A stretch of 64,000 nt of DNA from Schlesneria paludicola DSM 18645. Its GTDB lineage: Bacteria; Planctomycetota; Planctomycetia; Planctomycetales; Planctomycetaceae. The stretch's first letter is position 1; every line of letters begins with the position of its first letter. The translations under genes and the position numbers were made by a program. Below, piece after piece: positions 17,141 through 26,993 of the stretch. The notes beneath the pieces were generated by a model, which was not told the DNA's origin, ran no database searches, and saw only the letters and a program-made list of their open reading frames with translations. Location of the stretch: contig NZ_JH636434.1 of the NCBI RefSeq assembly GCF_000255655.1, positions 754,661-818,660 on the forward strand. The letters run 5' to 3'.

Positions 17141-18994
17141 TTAATGATCTTTGCCAACATTGGTTGCGTCAGCGATGGTGGAACCTTCACTTGTTAGCGG
17201 GGGTTGGTTGAGTGATTTCGTTTCGATCACGATCGTATCGCCGACGATGTCTCCCAGACGTTGGCGACAATCGGACAGGGCGATGCTCAAGATTCCGGGT
17301 GACCAGCACAGGAGGTTTCCGGCGTCGACGAAGAACACGATTTCGCGAGCGAGTACTGACACGAAACCGCAGGGGCGTAGACTGGTTCGTACGGTCTTCA
17401 ATCCGCAGATCCATTTGCCGGGCGTGATGCCCCATTGGGCCTGCATTGTAAAGATCAAGATCGTTACGACCGCGATCGAGATGGCCACAACTTTTGCCGC
17501 CATTGCCACGACGGGGACGGAAGGGTGTTCCAATCGCACGTTCAGCGCGTCGTAAAACGCAAGCCAGTTGATTCCGCGAGTCAAAAACCAACCGACGCCT
17601 GACGCGGATCCAAACACGAGCAGAATATCGAGCAACCGCGCGATCCCCCGCCAAAGAAGTGATCCAAGCCGAACTTCGGAAAGACCAAATCCATAGTCAG
17701 GTCTTGTATACCACCACATGAGGATCCAAGTTCCCACGCCGGATACAATTCCCAGCCCCAGCGTGAATGCGATGACGGAAAGCATACTCCACACTGGCCT
17801 GAAAGCAGGGACGCCCATACTCGCATACGTCGGTCCAAGGCATTTCGCGGTGGCCGATCCCGCGGTTTCGTGAATCCCCTGCTCATCAATCCGGTAGAAA
17901 AAGCATCCGCCCTGGGAAGTGCAAAGTCCCAGATACGACAGGTGCCCGTTCTCAGTCGCAATTGCGGCCGTGGATGTCGTCCCAAATGGAATCGCGATGG
18001 AGGAGTGTTCCTCCCAGATCCCGTTCACCAAGCGATAGAGGTGGCCAATCGGCGTTGAAGAATGAACACCATCAATGATAAATGCCGCAGGTTGGCCGCC
18101 GATCATGAGGGCGTGTGTCGCCGCGCCAAAGGGAAATGGCATCGCGGGAGTGCTTCGAACCCTAGTCCAGCCCTCGGAGAACGGGTCACGATTGGCGACG
18201 GCGAGTGCGGAAGCCACATCGTCTTCGTTTCCGCCCATCGACTTGCTTTCCGCCAAAAGGCTCTCAATCGACGACGGCACCACGTCGATTCCCACGCGAT
18301 GGAATAACATCCCTTCCCAATGCCAGAACAAATGATGCTGGCCATGACATTCGATGACGTCAGGATGACTGCCAGTCATCATATTTGGAGCCCCTTGGCT
18401 CCTGGACAAATCGCCGATCTGTTCCGAGCCATCGACAGTGCCCTGCGTCCTCCATTTCCCATTTTCGTAGGTCTCGACAACGATTCCCCAAACAGCGGTC
18501 GTCACGAGGGATGGTTTTCCGTTGAGCATAAACCCATGGATTCCCATGTCCATGTTGGGATGCTTTGCCAGATTGGATGGCTGCAGTTGTCCATCAATGA
18601 GTTCGTAAAACGAGTTGGCCGCTGAATAGAACCAACGCCGATCTCCACAGGCCCAGGTTCGATAGTGATTCAATCCACCGGGAAATTTCAGAGTGGCTGG
18701 TAGGAACTCGAATTCGCCAGTCTCTGGATCGACTTTCGTGATTTTCTGCTCAAATTTCCCCGCAGAATTCTGTTGAATATGATGCATGTGGATCAGGCGG
18801 CCGTCCAAGATGCTCAAGTTTTGCAGAATGTGAAAGTAGTACGTTTCTCGAAGTCCGGGCAGGAACGGAGTCATTGATTGTCGCGTCGAATAGGAATTCC
18901 AGACAAACGCAAACGATAATGCGATTTGTGGAAACGATAAAACGATCGCAAGAACGATGACGCCAAACAAATATCCCGGCTTACGGCTGGACAT
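17141..18994 (-). CDS. RDD-family membrane protein with large extracytoplasmic domain
   Basis: The frame opens at a TTG at 19015, but the ATG at 18994 has AGAGG six bases upstream and gives about 617 residues. An N-terminal helix (YLFGVIVLAIVLSFPQIALSF) is followed by about 360 residues that look beta-rich, with repeating Gly/Trp motifs, likely outside the membrane. The C-terminal third has several helices and an RDD-like pattern: IARLLDILLVFG, WGITPGKWICGLKTV and SDCRQRLGDIVGDTIVIE. RDD proteins are small membrane proteins of mostly unknown function, some linked to ion exchange. The fusion with a large sensor-like domain is unusual. A methyltransferase gene lies 115-135 bases upstream. Confidence 0.7.
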   Translation of the reverse strand: MSSRKPGYLFGVIVLAIVLSFPQIALSFAFVWNSYSTRQSMTPFLPGLRETYYFHILQNLSILDGRLIHMHHIQQNSAGKFEQKITKVDPETGEFEFLPATLKFPGGLNHYRTWACGDRRWFYSAANSFYELIDGQLQPSNLAKHPNMDMGIHGFMLNGKPSLVTTAVWGIVVETYENGKWRTQGTVDGSEQIGDLSRSQGAPNMMTGSHPDVIECHGQHHLFWHWEGMLFHRVGIDVVPSSIESLLAESKSMGGNEDDVASALAVANRDPFSEGWTRVRSTPAMPFPFGAATHALMIGGQPAAFIIDGVHSSTPIGHLYRLVNGIWEEHSSIAIPFGTTSTAAIATENGHLSYLGLCTSQGGCFFYRIDEQGIHETAGSATAKCLGPTYASMGVPAFRPVWSMLSVIAFTLGLGIVSGVGTWILMWWYTRPDYGFGLSEVRLGSLLWRGIARLLDILLVFGSASGVGWFLTRGINWLAFYDALNVRLEHPSVPVVAMAAKVVAISIAVVTILIFTMQAQWGITPGKWICGLKTVRTSLRPCGFVSVLAREIVFFVDAGNLLCWSPGILSIALSDCRQRLGDIVGDTIVIETKSLNQPPLTSEGSTIADATNVGKDH

Positions 18995-19129
18995 ACTGAA
19001 CCTCTGACGAATCAAATCCGCGATCTGGACGAGGCCGACAAGTCATTATGTCTTAATGGCGAGTCAACATCAACGTAAGGGCCAAAATCGCGGTCTCGCG
19101 CCAAGCGGATCGGGCGTGCGATCAACGGG

Positions 19130-19966
19130 TCATTTTCGTCGACGCAAACGAGCGACCAGCACCGGTGGGAACTCGGAGAGACCCTCGTTCCATGAGAGGC
19201 GCCGTTCGCCTGGCGGCTTCTCGGTCTGAAAGCACGGTTCCTCAAGTCCATCAAGCACGAATCCGGCCGAAAAACAGGATCCGAGTAGCACGTGAAGTGG
19301 TCGATGGAAGGTCGACTGAATCTCAGGCTGCCCTGCGATCCCCTCCCCGCGATAGGTGCGCGATGTCATGTACTCATACTGCTTTAAGGCAAACGTTCTC
19401 ACGAGACGCCCGTCCCGATCTTCTGCCTCGACCATCTGTGCAAATCGGGCACTATTAAAGCAGGGATGAACGACGGAAAAGACGAAGGTGCCTCCCGGCC
19501 GCAAGAGCGCAGCCAAGGCACGAAGCAACGGATCGATGACCGGAATATCGAACAGAACCATCATGGAAATCGCCGAATCGAAGGCGTTCTCGCCGAGTTG
19601 CCTGAGCTGCGGTTCATCTGTGGCATCCAGCACGCGATACTCGATGCGGTCCAGATGTCGAGTGGTTCGACGTCGCGCATTGTGAATCATGCCCTCCGAG
19701 AAATCGAATGCAACAACACTTGCGCCGCACTCGGCGAGCCGACGGGCATACAATCCATTCCCACAACCGATATCAAGAATATTGACCTGCGGTGACAGTT
19801 CTAACAGCCGTTTCGTTGCGGGCCAAATCAGTTCTTCCACCCACGAATGCCCTTCCCCAACGTGCGAGTCCCAGTAATCCGCATTGGAATTCCAGACTGC
19901 GCGAGATTCAATCGTGATGGCCCCAGAATCCGAGTCAACACCGGCAGGAACGTTCGGTGAGGTCAT
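19130..19966 (-). CDS. Class I SAM-dependent methyltransferase
   Basis: A 278-residue protein with GGAGG ten bases upstream of the ATG. The Rossmann methyltransferase motif I is NILDIGCGNGLYARRLAE near residue 59, and motif II ends in VVAFDFSEGMI. The FDSAISMMVLFDI segment corresponds to motif IV. The C-terminal half carries PGGTFVFSVVHPCFN. The substrate (small molecule or protein) is not evident. It may be co-transcribed with the downstream RDD-family gene. Confidence 0.85.
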   Translation of the reverse strand: MTSPNVPAGVDSDSGAITIESRAVWNSNADYWDSHVGEGHSWVEELIWPATKRLLELSPQVNILDIGCGNGLYARRLAECGASVVAFDFSEGMIHNARRRTTRHLDRIEYRVLDATDEPQLRQLGENAFDSAISMMVLFDIPVIDPLLRALAALLRPGGTFVFSVVHPCFNSARFAQMVEAEDRDGRLVRTFALKQYEYMTSRTYRGEGIAGQPEIQSTFHRPLHVLLGSCFSAGFVLDGLEEPCFQTEKPPGERRLSWNEGLSEFPPVLVARLRRRK

Positions 19967-20434
19967 CTTGGCGTAGCCTCCAAAAGTGTTGCGGAAATTG
20001 AAGTGTCAACATCGGGCCGAAAACATAAATGACCAGGTGCCTGATGGCAACGACCATTGCTTCTACTGTTCTTCATCGCGGCGCGAGGCATCGCAATCGA
20101 CGAACAGACTCCCTACAACCTGCGACGCCTTGTCGCGGACAATTTTCGCCGAGTAACATCTTTTTCAATTCCCGATCGCACCCGCGATCGACAATTTTTC
20201 GCTTCGAACGCAGCTAACTCCTCAGGCCGAACCAGGTGCTCGCCATCTATGAAATGCTCTTCGAAAACAGTTGAGCACCGCAAGGGAAGCGAAGCCCCAC
20301 GGGCCGCAAGTCATTGAGCTACCTAAAAAATCGCGATGAACACGAACCATCATCCGCCCAACGTTGTACCAATCACACGACCAAGGTCCTTGGAAGCTCT
20401 CATGGTCCATTGTCATTTCGCTGGAACCAGCCGC
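19967..20434. other. Divergent intergenic region (methyltransferase / LRR gene)
   Basis: No convincing gene. It includes CGATCGC at 20173-20179 paired with GCGATCG at 20184-20190, followed by a short T-run, which could form a small hairpin. The LRR frame is open from ATG 20336, so the real intergenic part may end there. Confidence 0.35.
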
Positions 20435-21649
20435 ATGCGAGTTTTGTTCGGGACGCTGATCGGCGCGCTCATACTCTGGCAAACGGCCGGTCTTGGAAAT
20501 GACGATGTCACGCAGGATACGGCGATCCAGAGGATTGAGGCGCTCGGTGGCAAGGTTGTTAGAAATCAAGAACGTCCTTCGAGTCCTGTCGTCCAGATCG
20601 ATTGCCGGGATGCACAAGAATTCACCGACGCAGACGTCACACTCCTGAAAACGTTTCCTGAACTGGAATCGCTGGACCTGAGCGGAACCCAAATTTCCGG
20701 AAAAGGCATCGCCGAGCTTTCAGTTCTCCGCTCATTGACCGTGCTCCATCTGGCAAATCTTCCGGTCAAGAATGCGCAGTTCAAGAAGCTGATTGAGCTG
20801 GATTCGCTAACGACGCTCGACGTCGCCGACACGCAGGTCTCCGACGCGGCCCTGCAAGGATCGATTGCCCATCCGAATCTGACGACGCTGGTCCTGAGCG
20901 GCAATCGCATCACAAATGCTGGCCTGAACGACTTGTCCAAGTTCGGACAGCTTGCGATCCTTGATCTCACCCAGACGCGCGTTTCCGACGAGGGAATGAC
21001 GGCTCTAAAACGCCTGGAGAATCTCACGGAGCTGCGTTTGTCTGGAAATGTCATCACTGACACAGGGCTAGAAGCAATCGGCGGCCTGAGCCACTTGAAA
21101 ATACTGGACCTGACGGCCACTCAGATAACTGATGCGGGGTTGAAGCACCTGCGAGGCCTCAACAATCTGAATGAACTCAAGCTTGGACGCAATCAAGTGA
21201 AGGACAACGGAGTCAATGCTCTCGTCGAAATCCCCACGCTGATTGCACTGGACTTTTACGCCACGCAAATCACCGACGAATGTCTGTCCGCACTCGGTCA
21301 AATCGCGAATCTGACGACGTTGGATCTCGGAAAGAACCCCATCTCTGACTTCGGTCTCAGAAATCTGACACGATTGCGAAACCTCAAAGAGATCGGCCTG
21401 GTTGAGGCTCCCGTTACCGCTTCTGGCCTCAAACGATTCCAAGACGCAATTGGAACTCCACTGATCATCACATGGAACGGCACTGACCAGGACATTGAAG
21501 CGGCGAGTTCGCCGGTGGAAGCGGACGTGCATCTTGAGGTCCCCAAGAAAGCACCCGTTCCCGTTCGCCCGTGGATGCTGATCGGCAACCTGCTCGTCCT
21601 GTGTGTCTTTGGTGCAATCTATCTTTATCGCAGGGCGTTTCCCGACTGA
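20435..21649 (+). CDS. Leucine-rich-repeat exported protein with C-terminal anchor
   Basis: Residues are counted from ATG 20435, which gives a signal-like N-terminus (MRVLFGTLIGALILWQTAGL, about 404 residues). The frame extends to ATG 20336, adding 33 residues without signal character. About eleven LRR units of 23-24 residues are visible with the pattern L..L.L..(N/T).(I/V)(T/S)D.G(L/M), for example LTTLVLSGNRITNAGLNDL. A hydrophobic helix near the C-terminus (PWMLIGNLLVLCVFGAIYLY) with a basic end looks like a membrane anchor. LRRs bind proteins; the partner is unknown. LRR proteins with this T-D-A-G-L pattern are frequent in planctomycetes. Confidence 0.8.
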   Translation: MRVLFGTLIGALILWQTAGLGNDDVTQDTAIQRIEALGGKVVRNQERPSSPVVQIDCRDAQEFTDADVTLLKTFPELESLDLSGTQISGKGIAELSVLRSLTVLHLANLPVKNAQFKKLIELDSLTTLDVADTQVSDAALQGSIAHPNLTTLVLSGNRITNAGLNDLSKFGQLAILDLTQTRVSDEGMTALKRLENLTELRLSGNVITDTGLEAIGGLSHLKILDLTATQITDAGLKHLRGLNNLNELKLGRNQVKDNGVNALVEIPTLIALDFYATQITDECLSALGQIANLTTLDLGKNPISDFGLRNLTRLRNLKEIGLVEAPVTASGLKRFQDAIGTPLIITWNGTDQDIEAASSPVEADVHLEVPKKAPVPVRPWMLIGNLLVLCVFGAIYLYRRAFPD

Positions 21650-23040
21650 TTGCCGGGAATTGCAATCGGCGGGCCGAATTTCGTGTTCGGCAGGCTGAAC
21701 CGAATATACGCCAAGGTCAGAAAAAGCGCGACCGAACCCATTGCGGTCACGCCGCAGGCCTGCAGAGTCGGATCAATCTGTTCACTGACGGCGCTCACCA
21801 GCAACAGAGTCGCAATCGCTGCGCCAAGGCTTACAACCCGTCGTGCATGTGCGGTCAGATCGGAGTGATTGTACCAGTGACCGATGGCGATCCACGCGGG
21901 AAGCAGCCAGCAAAAAAAGTAGGTCCATGCGAGAGGTGAGCAAAGCGGCACCAGCGTACAAACCATGGCTACCTCAAGCCCCTCGCACGCCAGATTCGGA
22001 GCGAATTGAAAGCGACACGCCAGCAGTAAGACCAACCCCAGCAGCAAACAAATACTGTGCCCGATCATTTGCGCCGCCTTGGGTGTCAGATCGACGACAT
22101 TGACGTACAACGGTTCCTCGGGACGATCCCCTGCATCAATGTGTCGTAAGAGTCGATGGCTGCAGGCAACAAGCGATTGATTGCGACGCGTAAATCCAAT
22201 CGACGAGCGTCCCGACATCGAGTTTCCCGATTGGTCAAGAATCATGAGCGACGCCCATTGTTTCAATTCCTGGGTATTGCGTTCAAATCCACGCACCAGC
22301 CCTGGAAAGAACCAGACCAGCGCGCAGATGCTGACGATCGAAGACCCTACAGCCAACCATTGTCGCCGTGCGACAAAATAGGCAAGGGCTGAAAGCGGAA
22401 AGGCCTTGAGCGCGACGGCGGTTCCGAACAGCCAGCTCGCCAGATGCGATCGTCGTCCCCGCATTGCCAAGAACGATCCCAACGTGAGCGCCAACAGGAG
22501 CAGGTTCGTCTGCCCCAGAAGTTGAACATCCCAGATGTAAGGAGCGACCATCAATCCGGGACCGACCGACAGGAACAAAGACCGTCGAGCCCACTGCCCC
22601 GTCACCAATACCGACGCCGCCCAGACAGCGACGGCCCATGATGCGGCGTTCAGAAGGCAGAGCACCGCGACAAACAAGACGGGACTGAGATGCGACAAAG
22701 GTGCGTACAGCAGCACGGCTGCCGTGGGAGGATACATATATTCTGGCTCGCCGTTTCGCACATCAGCGTAAAGTGGCTCGCCTGCAACCACCCACTGACC
22801 AACCATCTGCCAGAATGTGTAGTCCTTGTTTTCGCGTGCATAAAGCACCGCGTTCACGATCGGCAAGATGGAAAAAACGCAGCCAAGAACGAAGAAGAAG
22901 GTCAGAGCCCGCCAATCCCCTTCCCGAGCGAGGGCAGGCTGCGAACGAACAGAATGTTTTGGTAAATGCGTGGCCCGTGATTTCCGCACGCGGCCTACGG
23001 ATTTGATGGTCTGCTTGTCGTGAACCTGCAACGCAATCAT
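21625..23040 (-). CDS. GT87-type (DUF2029) polyprenol-phosphate-mannose-dependent glycosyltransferase
   Basis: An integral membrane protein of about 471 residues from ATG 23040; the frame extends to a GTG at 23103. About ten to twelve helices are seen. The motif YMYPPTAAVLLYAPLSHLSP and the segment QTNLLLLALTLGSFLAMRG are typical of the GT-C family GT87, which transfers mannose or related sugars from polyprenyl phosphate outside the membrane. The acceptor is unknown. A macro-domain gene lies upstream on the same strand, with a gap of about 245-308 bases. Its 3' end overlaps the end of the convergent LRR gene by 25 bases (21625-21649). Confidence 0.8.
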   Translation of the reverse strand: MIALQVHDKQTIKSVGRVRKSRATHLPKHSVRSQPALAREGDWRALTFFFVLGCVFSILPIVNAVLYARENKDYTFWQMVGQWVVAGEPLYADVRNGEPEYMYPPTAAVLLYAPLSHLSPVLFVAVLCLLNAASWAVAVWAASVLVTGQWARRSLFLSVGPGLMVAPYIWDVQLLGQTNLLLLALTLGSFLAMRGRRSHLASWLFGTAVALKAFPLSALAYFVARRQWLAVGSSIVSICALVWFFPGLVRGFERNTQELKQWASLMILDQSGNSMSGRSSIGFTRRNQSLVACSHRLLRHIDAGDRPEEPLYVNVVDLTPKAAQMIGHSICLLLGLVLLLACRFQFAPNLACEGLEVAMVCTLVPLCSPLAWTYFFCWLLPAWIAIGHWYNHSDLTAHARRVVSLGAAIATLLLVSAVSEQIDPTLQACGVTAMGSVALFLTLAYIRFSLPNTKFGPPIAIPGNQSGNALR

Positions 23041-23348
23041 TTCCGCGTCCCGAAGGCTGGTAAAAAGGCCCGAATCAAGGCACGCGAACGAATCCGACAG
23101 CACCTTAATGCGAGCTTAATAGCCGATAACCACTTTCTTGTCAGCGTCTCATGTTAGGACGCGGCACGATTTCGCCTGAAACTCACTTAAAAACTTGTGA
23201 GAAATCCTCGAAGCGGACGCCAAAACGTTCACTGTCCGTCAACGCAATCGCAACGCCGAACACGTTCACAACCTTTGGCATTCACGCTACCGACCGAGCA
23301 GGCGAAATCGTTGCGCTGATCCTTCACGAATTCCCAACGAGCGTGACG

Positions 23349-23837
23349 TCACAGTCCGGTTTGAGTCGCCTGGACACTGGGTGCGTATTCCGAATAGACA
23401 AAAACGGGAATCGACAATCCGTCCAAATGGCTTTGAATCAACGGACGAACGTCCGTCCAATCGAGACCTCCCACGCCCGTCGCCAGCTTTGGAAGTGCGA
23501 TGCTTTGAATTTCACCCTTTTCCAATTCGTGACGCAGTCGACGCAAGCAGTGATTGACGTTAGCGATCGTTGCCTTGCCGGGCTTCGCCCCATGTGCGTG
23601 CTCACCTTCCTGAGTGATCAAGCAGAACACGCGCGCATTGAACCCTCCCCAGGCCCAAATCTCACCCGGCTTGGGATGGCACTGATTTGCATAGTGCCGA
23701 AAATCCGTTGCCATCATGGGCCATTTTTCTCGTAAGGCGAGTGCCAGCCCTCGGTCAAAGTGATCATTAGGTGCGATGCCATGAGCAATGGCCTGGGTCT
23801 TCGTCAGCAGAATGTCACCAGAGACTTCGTGGAGCAT
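23349..23837 (-). CDS. Macro-domain protein (ADP-ribose binding/hydrolysing)
   Basis: From ATG 23837 the protein has about 162 residues (MLHEVSGDILLTKTQAIAHG); the frame extends to 23933. GDILLTKTQAIAHGIAPNDH corresponds to the first macro-domain loop (GDI....DAIVNAAN in classical members), and ALPKLATGVGGLDWTDVRPL corresponds to the second, Gly-rich phosphate loop. Macro domains bind or remove ADP-ribose from proteins or nucleic acids, or process its derivatives. The replaced Asn-Ala-Ala-Asn by AHGIAPND marks a divergent subfamily. No toxin gene is adjacent, so it does not look like a DarTG pair. Confidence 0.8.
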   Translation of the reverse strand: MLHEVSGDILLTKTQAIAHGIAPNDHFDRGLALALREKWPMMATDFRHYANQCHPKPGEIWAWGGFNARVFCLITQEGEHAHGAKPGKATIANVNHCLRRLRHELEKGEIQSIALPKLATGVGGLDWTDVRPLIQSHLDGLSIPVFVYSEYAPSVQATQTGL

Positions 23838-24029
23838 GATCGTCCTTATCTCAGCAGCGGCGAGTGTATCCGCCTGTCCTATGACAAGACGAAAACCAAG
23901 CGGCCTTAGCATCGGACAAGGCCGAATGTCCATATCTTCAAATTGATCTTACAGAGGAGCGCCCACCCCCAACAGACGCATCCCATGCAAAACGCCATGA
24001 CCTCGCAAATGCGCAAACGGTAGAAACGC

Positions 24030-24177
24030 ACCTGGATATCGCGGCTCCATCACTTTCAGGTACCCTCGCAATATCCAGGTGATTCCCGGCCATGGACCCG
24101 CAGTTGACGATGGATCTGAAAAGAGCCATCAGCATCCCACCCCGCGGCTCGAATCACGTGTTGGACGATGATCCATC
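24030..24177 (+). promoter_or_regulatory. Possible structured leader upstream of the Mg2+ ATPase gene
   Basis: Two inverted repeats precede mgtA: ACCTGGATAT (24030-24039) with ATATCCAGGT (24071-24080), and GATGGATC (24109-24116) with GATCCATC (24170-24177). Both arms are perfect. Enterobacterial mgtA is controlled by a structured leader RNA, so a similar role is conceivable. The sequence shows no match that I recognise to the known mgtA leader or M-box. Confidence 0.35.
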
Positions 24178-24201
24178 CGAACAATAATTCGTGAGGCGTG
24201 A

Positions 24202-26835
24202 ATGGTTTCTCCAGCAACCATGATCAGTCCTGTTCACCACCAAGAACATATTATCAGCGGAAAAGCCGCCCGTATTTCTGAACAGCTCAAGACCACTGCG
24301 GCAGCCGATATCACGACAGTGCTGCACCAACTGGATTCGCGTTTAGAAGGCCTGCAGGAGTCTGAAGTCGATTCCAGAGCGAAACAATATGGACTGAATG
24401 AGATCGCACGCGAGAAGCATCAATCCGCATTGGCGCGACTGCTCTCCAATGTCGCTAATCCTCTGGTCCTGTTGCTGATCGGGCTCGGGATTCTGTCGGT
24501 CCTGACAGGAGACGTGCGTGCCGCGATGATCATTTTCGTGATGGTCATCCTGGGTGTCGTCCTGCGGTTCTTTCAAGAGATGCGTGCCGACAACGCCGCT
24601 GAAAAGCTCAAGGCAATGGTCAGCAACACGGCGACCGTTGTGCGACAAGGCAAGGAAACGGAAGTCCCACTGAAACAGCTCGTTCCTGGTGACATCATCC
24701 AACTTGCCGCCGGCGACATGGTCCCCGCCGATGTGCGGGTGCTGTCGGCCAAGGATCTGTTCTTGAACCAGTCCGCCCTGACCGGCGAATCGATGCCGGT
24801 TGAGCGAAAAGCGGACATCGTTTCTGCAACAACATCGAATCCGCTCGAACTGCTGAATATTTGCTTTCTCGGCTCGAATGTCGAAAGCGGTTCGGCCACC
24901 GCTGTCGTGGTTCACACGGGAGACAAGACCTACTTCGGGGCCCTCGCGACGAGCATCGTCGGCCAGCGCCAGCTGACCAGCTTCGACAAGGGGGTCAATC
25001 AATTCACCTGGCTTATGATCGGCTTCATGGCCGTGATGGTTCCCGCCGTATTCCTGATTAACGGCCTGATGAAGCATGACTGGCTGGAAGCGTTTCTTTT
25101 TGCAATGGCCGTGGCGGTCGGAATGACGCCAGAGATGCTGCCCATGATTGTGACCGTGAATCTCTCCAAAGGCGCGCTGACGATGGCTCGCAAGAAAGTG
25201 ATCGTCAAGCGACTAAATTCAATCCAGAACTTCGGAGCGATGGACATTCTTTGCACCGATAAAACCGGCACAATTACCGAGGGAAAGATCGTCCTCGAAA
25301 AACACTTGGACGCTCAGGGAGAGCCGAGTGACAAGACGCTTCACTATGGATACCTGAACAGTTACTACCACACTGGACTGAGGAATTTACTCGACGAGGC
25401 AATTCTTGCGCACGACGAACTGGAGGACAGCCTGAGTGCCAAAGAAAAGTATCACAAGATTGATGAAATCCCTTTCGATTTCGTACGCCGTCGCATGTCC
25501 GTCGTCGTCGAAGACCTGACGGGCATGAATATTTTGATTTGCAAAGGTGCCGTCGATGAAGTGCTCAATCTGTGCACGCAAGTCGAAGTTCAGGGCGAAC
25601 TCATTGAGGTCTTGCCCGATCATGACGCTCGACGACGCAAGATCGCCGACGATCTAAACGCTCAGGGATTTCGCGTGATCGCCTTGGCCTACAAAAACAT
25701 GCCCGGCGCGAAGGACGAACCCACCTACGCCGTCAAAGACGAATCCGATATGGTCCTGCTGGGCTTCCTCGCTTTTCTCGATCCGCCCAAAGAGACGGCT
25801 GGCGAGGCCCTGCACAAGCTCAACAGCCTGAATGTGAATGTCAAGATTCTGACCGGCGACAATGAGATCATCACATCTTACATCTGTCAGGAAGTGGGGA
25901 TTCCTGTCGAACATCTGTTGCTTGGCACTCAAATTGAATCAATGAACGATTCGCAATTGGCCGACGCCGTCACGCTGACAAGCGTGTTTGCCCGACTGGC
26001 CCCAGCGCACAAGGCACGCATCATTCGCGCACTTCAAAGCAAGGGGCATGTTGTCGGCTTCATGGGCGACGGCATCAACGACGCCCCGGCCCTGAAAGCC
26101 GCCGACGTGGGCATCTCGGTCGATAGTGCGGTCGACATCGCCAAAGAATCCTCTGACATCATCCTGCTGGAAAACAGTCTGATGATTCTGGAACAGGGAG
26201 TATTGGAGGGCCGCAAAGTCTTCGGAAATATCATCAAATACATCCAGATGGCGGCAAGCTCGAACTTCGGCAACATGTTCAGCGTCGTCGGCGCCAGTGC
26301 CTTCCTGCCCTTCCTTCCGATGCTGCCAATTCAAGTCCTGACGAACAATCTGCTGTATGACTTCTCGCAAACGACGATTCCAACGGATGGCGTGGACGCC
26401 GAATGGTTGACCAGACCGCGTAAGTGGGAAATCAGCCGAATCTTGCGTTTTATCCTGTTAATCGGGCCGATCAGCTCGATTTTCGACTACATCACGTTTT
26501 TCCTGATGCTGAACGTCTTCCACTGCTGGGACAATCCCGTGCTGTTCCACACCGGTTGGTTTGTCGAATCACTCTTCACACAGACGCTGATCATTCACAT
26601 CATTCGCACCCGGAAGATTCCCTTCCTTCAAAGCAGGGCCAGTTGGCCGTTGATCGTCACATCACTCATCATTGTGATGGTGGGTGCCTGGCTCACCGTT
26701 TCACCGTTAGCGGATGTGCTCGGTTTCGTGCCACTTCCCTCTCTCTATTGGGCCATGCTGGCAATCATCCTTGCGGGATACCTGGTCCTGACCCAGCTCA
26801 TGAAGACGTTCTTCTACCGCATCTTCGGTGACTGA
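24202..26835 (+). CDS. mgtA: Magnesium-translocating P-type ATPase (MgtA/MgtB type)
   Basis: An 877-residue P3B-type ATPase that drives Mg2+ import at the cytoplasmic membrane. A GAGG site five bases before the ATG supports the start. Visible hallmarks are an N-terminal cation-ATPase domain, the actuator motif TGES near residue 194, the phosphorylation motif DKTGT near 353, and the hinge motif GDGINDAPALK near 620. The segment NLLYDFSQTTIPTDGVD near 715 is characteristic of MgtA/MgtB among P-type ATPases. Ten membrane helices are expected. No mgtC or phoP-like gene is adjacent. Confidence 0.93.
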   Translation: MVSPATMISPVHHQEHIISGKAARISEQLKTTAAADITTVLHQLDSRLEGLQESEVDSRAKQYGLNEIAREKHQSALARLLSNVANPLVLLLIGLGILSVLTGDVRAAMIIFVMVILGVVLRFFQEMRADNAAEKLKAMVSNTATVVRQGKETEVPLKQLVPGDIIQLAAGDMVPADVRVLSAKDLFLNQSALTGESMPVERKADIVSATTSNPLELLNICFLGSNVESGSATAVVVHTGDKTYFGALATSIVGQRQLTSFDKGVNQFTWLMIGFMAVMVPAVFLINGLMKHDWLEAFLFAMAVAVGMTPEMLPMIVTVNLSKGALTMARKKVIVKRLNSIQNFGAMDILCTDKTGTITEGKIVLEKHLDAQGEPSDKTLHYGYLNSYYHTGLRNLLDEAILAHDELEDSLSAKEKYHKIDEIPFDFVRRRMSVVVEDLTGMNILICKGAVDEVLNLCTQVEVQGELIEVLPDHDARRRKIADDLNAQGFRVIALAYKNMPGAKDEPTYAVKDESDMVLLGFLAFLDPPKETAGEALHKLNSLNVNVKILTGDNEIITSYICQEVGIPVEHLLLGTQIESMNDSQLADAVTLTSVFARLAPAHKARIIRALQSKGHVVGFMGDGINDAPALKAADVGISVDSAVDIAKESSDIILLENSLMILEQGVLEGRKVFGNIIKYIQMAASSNFGNMFSVVGASAFLPFLPMLPIQVLTNNLLYDFSQTTIPTDGVDAEWLTRPRKWEISRILRFILLIGPISSIFDYITFFLMLNVFHCWDNPVLFHTGWFVESLFTQTLIIHIIRTRKIPFLQSRASWPLIVTSLIIVMVGAWLTVSPLADVLGFVPLPSLYWAMLAIILAGYLVLTQLMKTFFYRIFGD

Positions 26836-26993
26836 AACGGTAGCGAGATTTACACGCCACTACGTCGTGCCGATCGAGCGCAACTCACATCGGACTGATT
26901 TCGTGGAAAGCTCCCGCACCATTTGGAATTGAGAGCACCTTCACCCTGGTGGCGTTGCCTCCCGATGAACGACTTGAATTCGTCCTTAAACAG

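Noticed and set aside
24343-25077. 244-residue minus-strand frame inside mgtA
   Set aside because: Antisense shadow of the P-type ATPase; His/Gln/Asp-rich composition without motifs.
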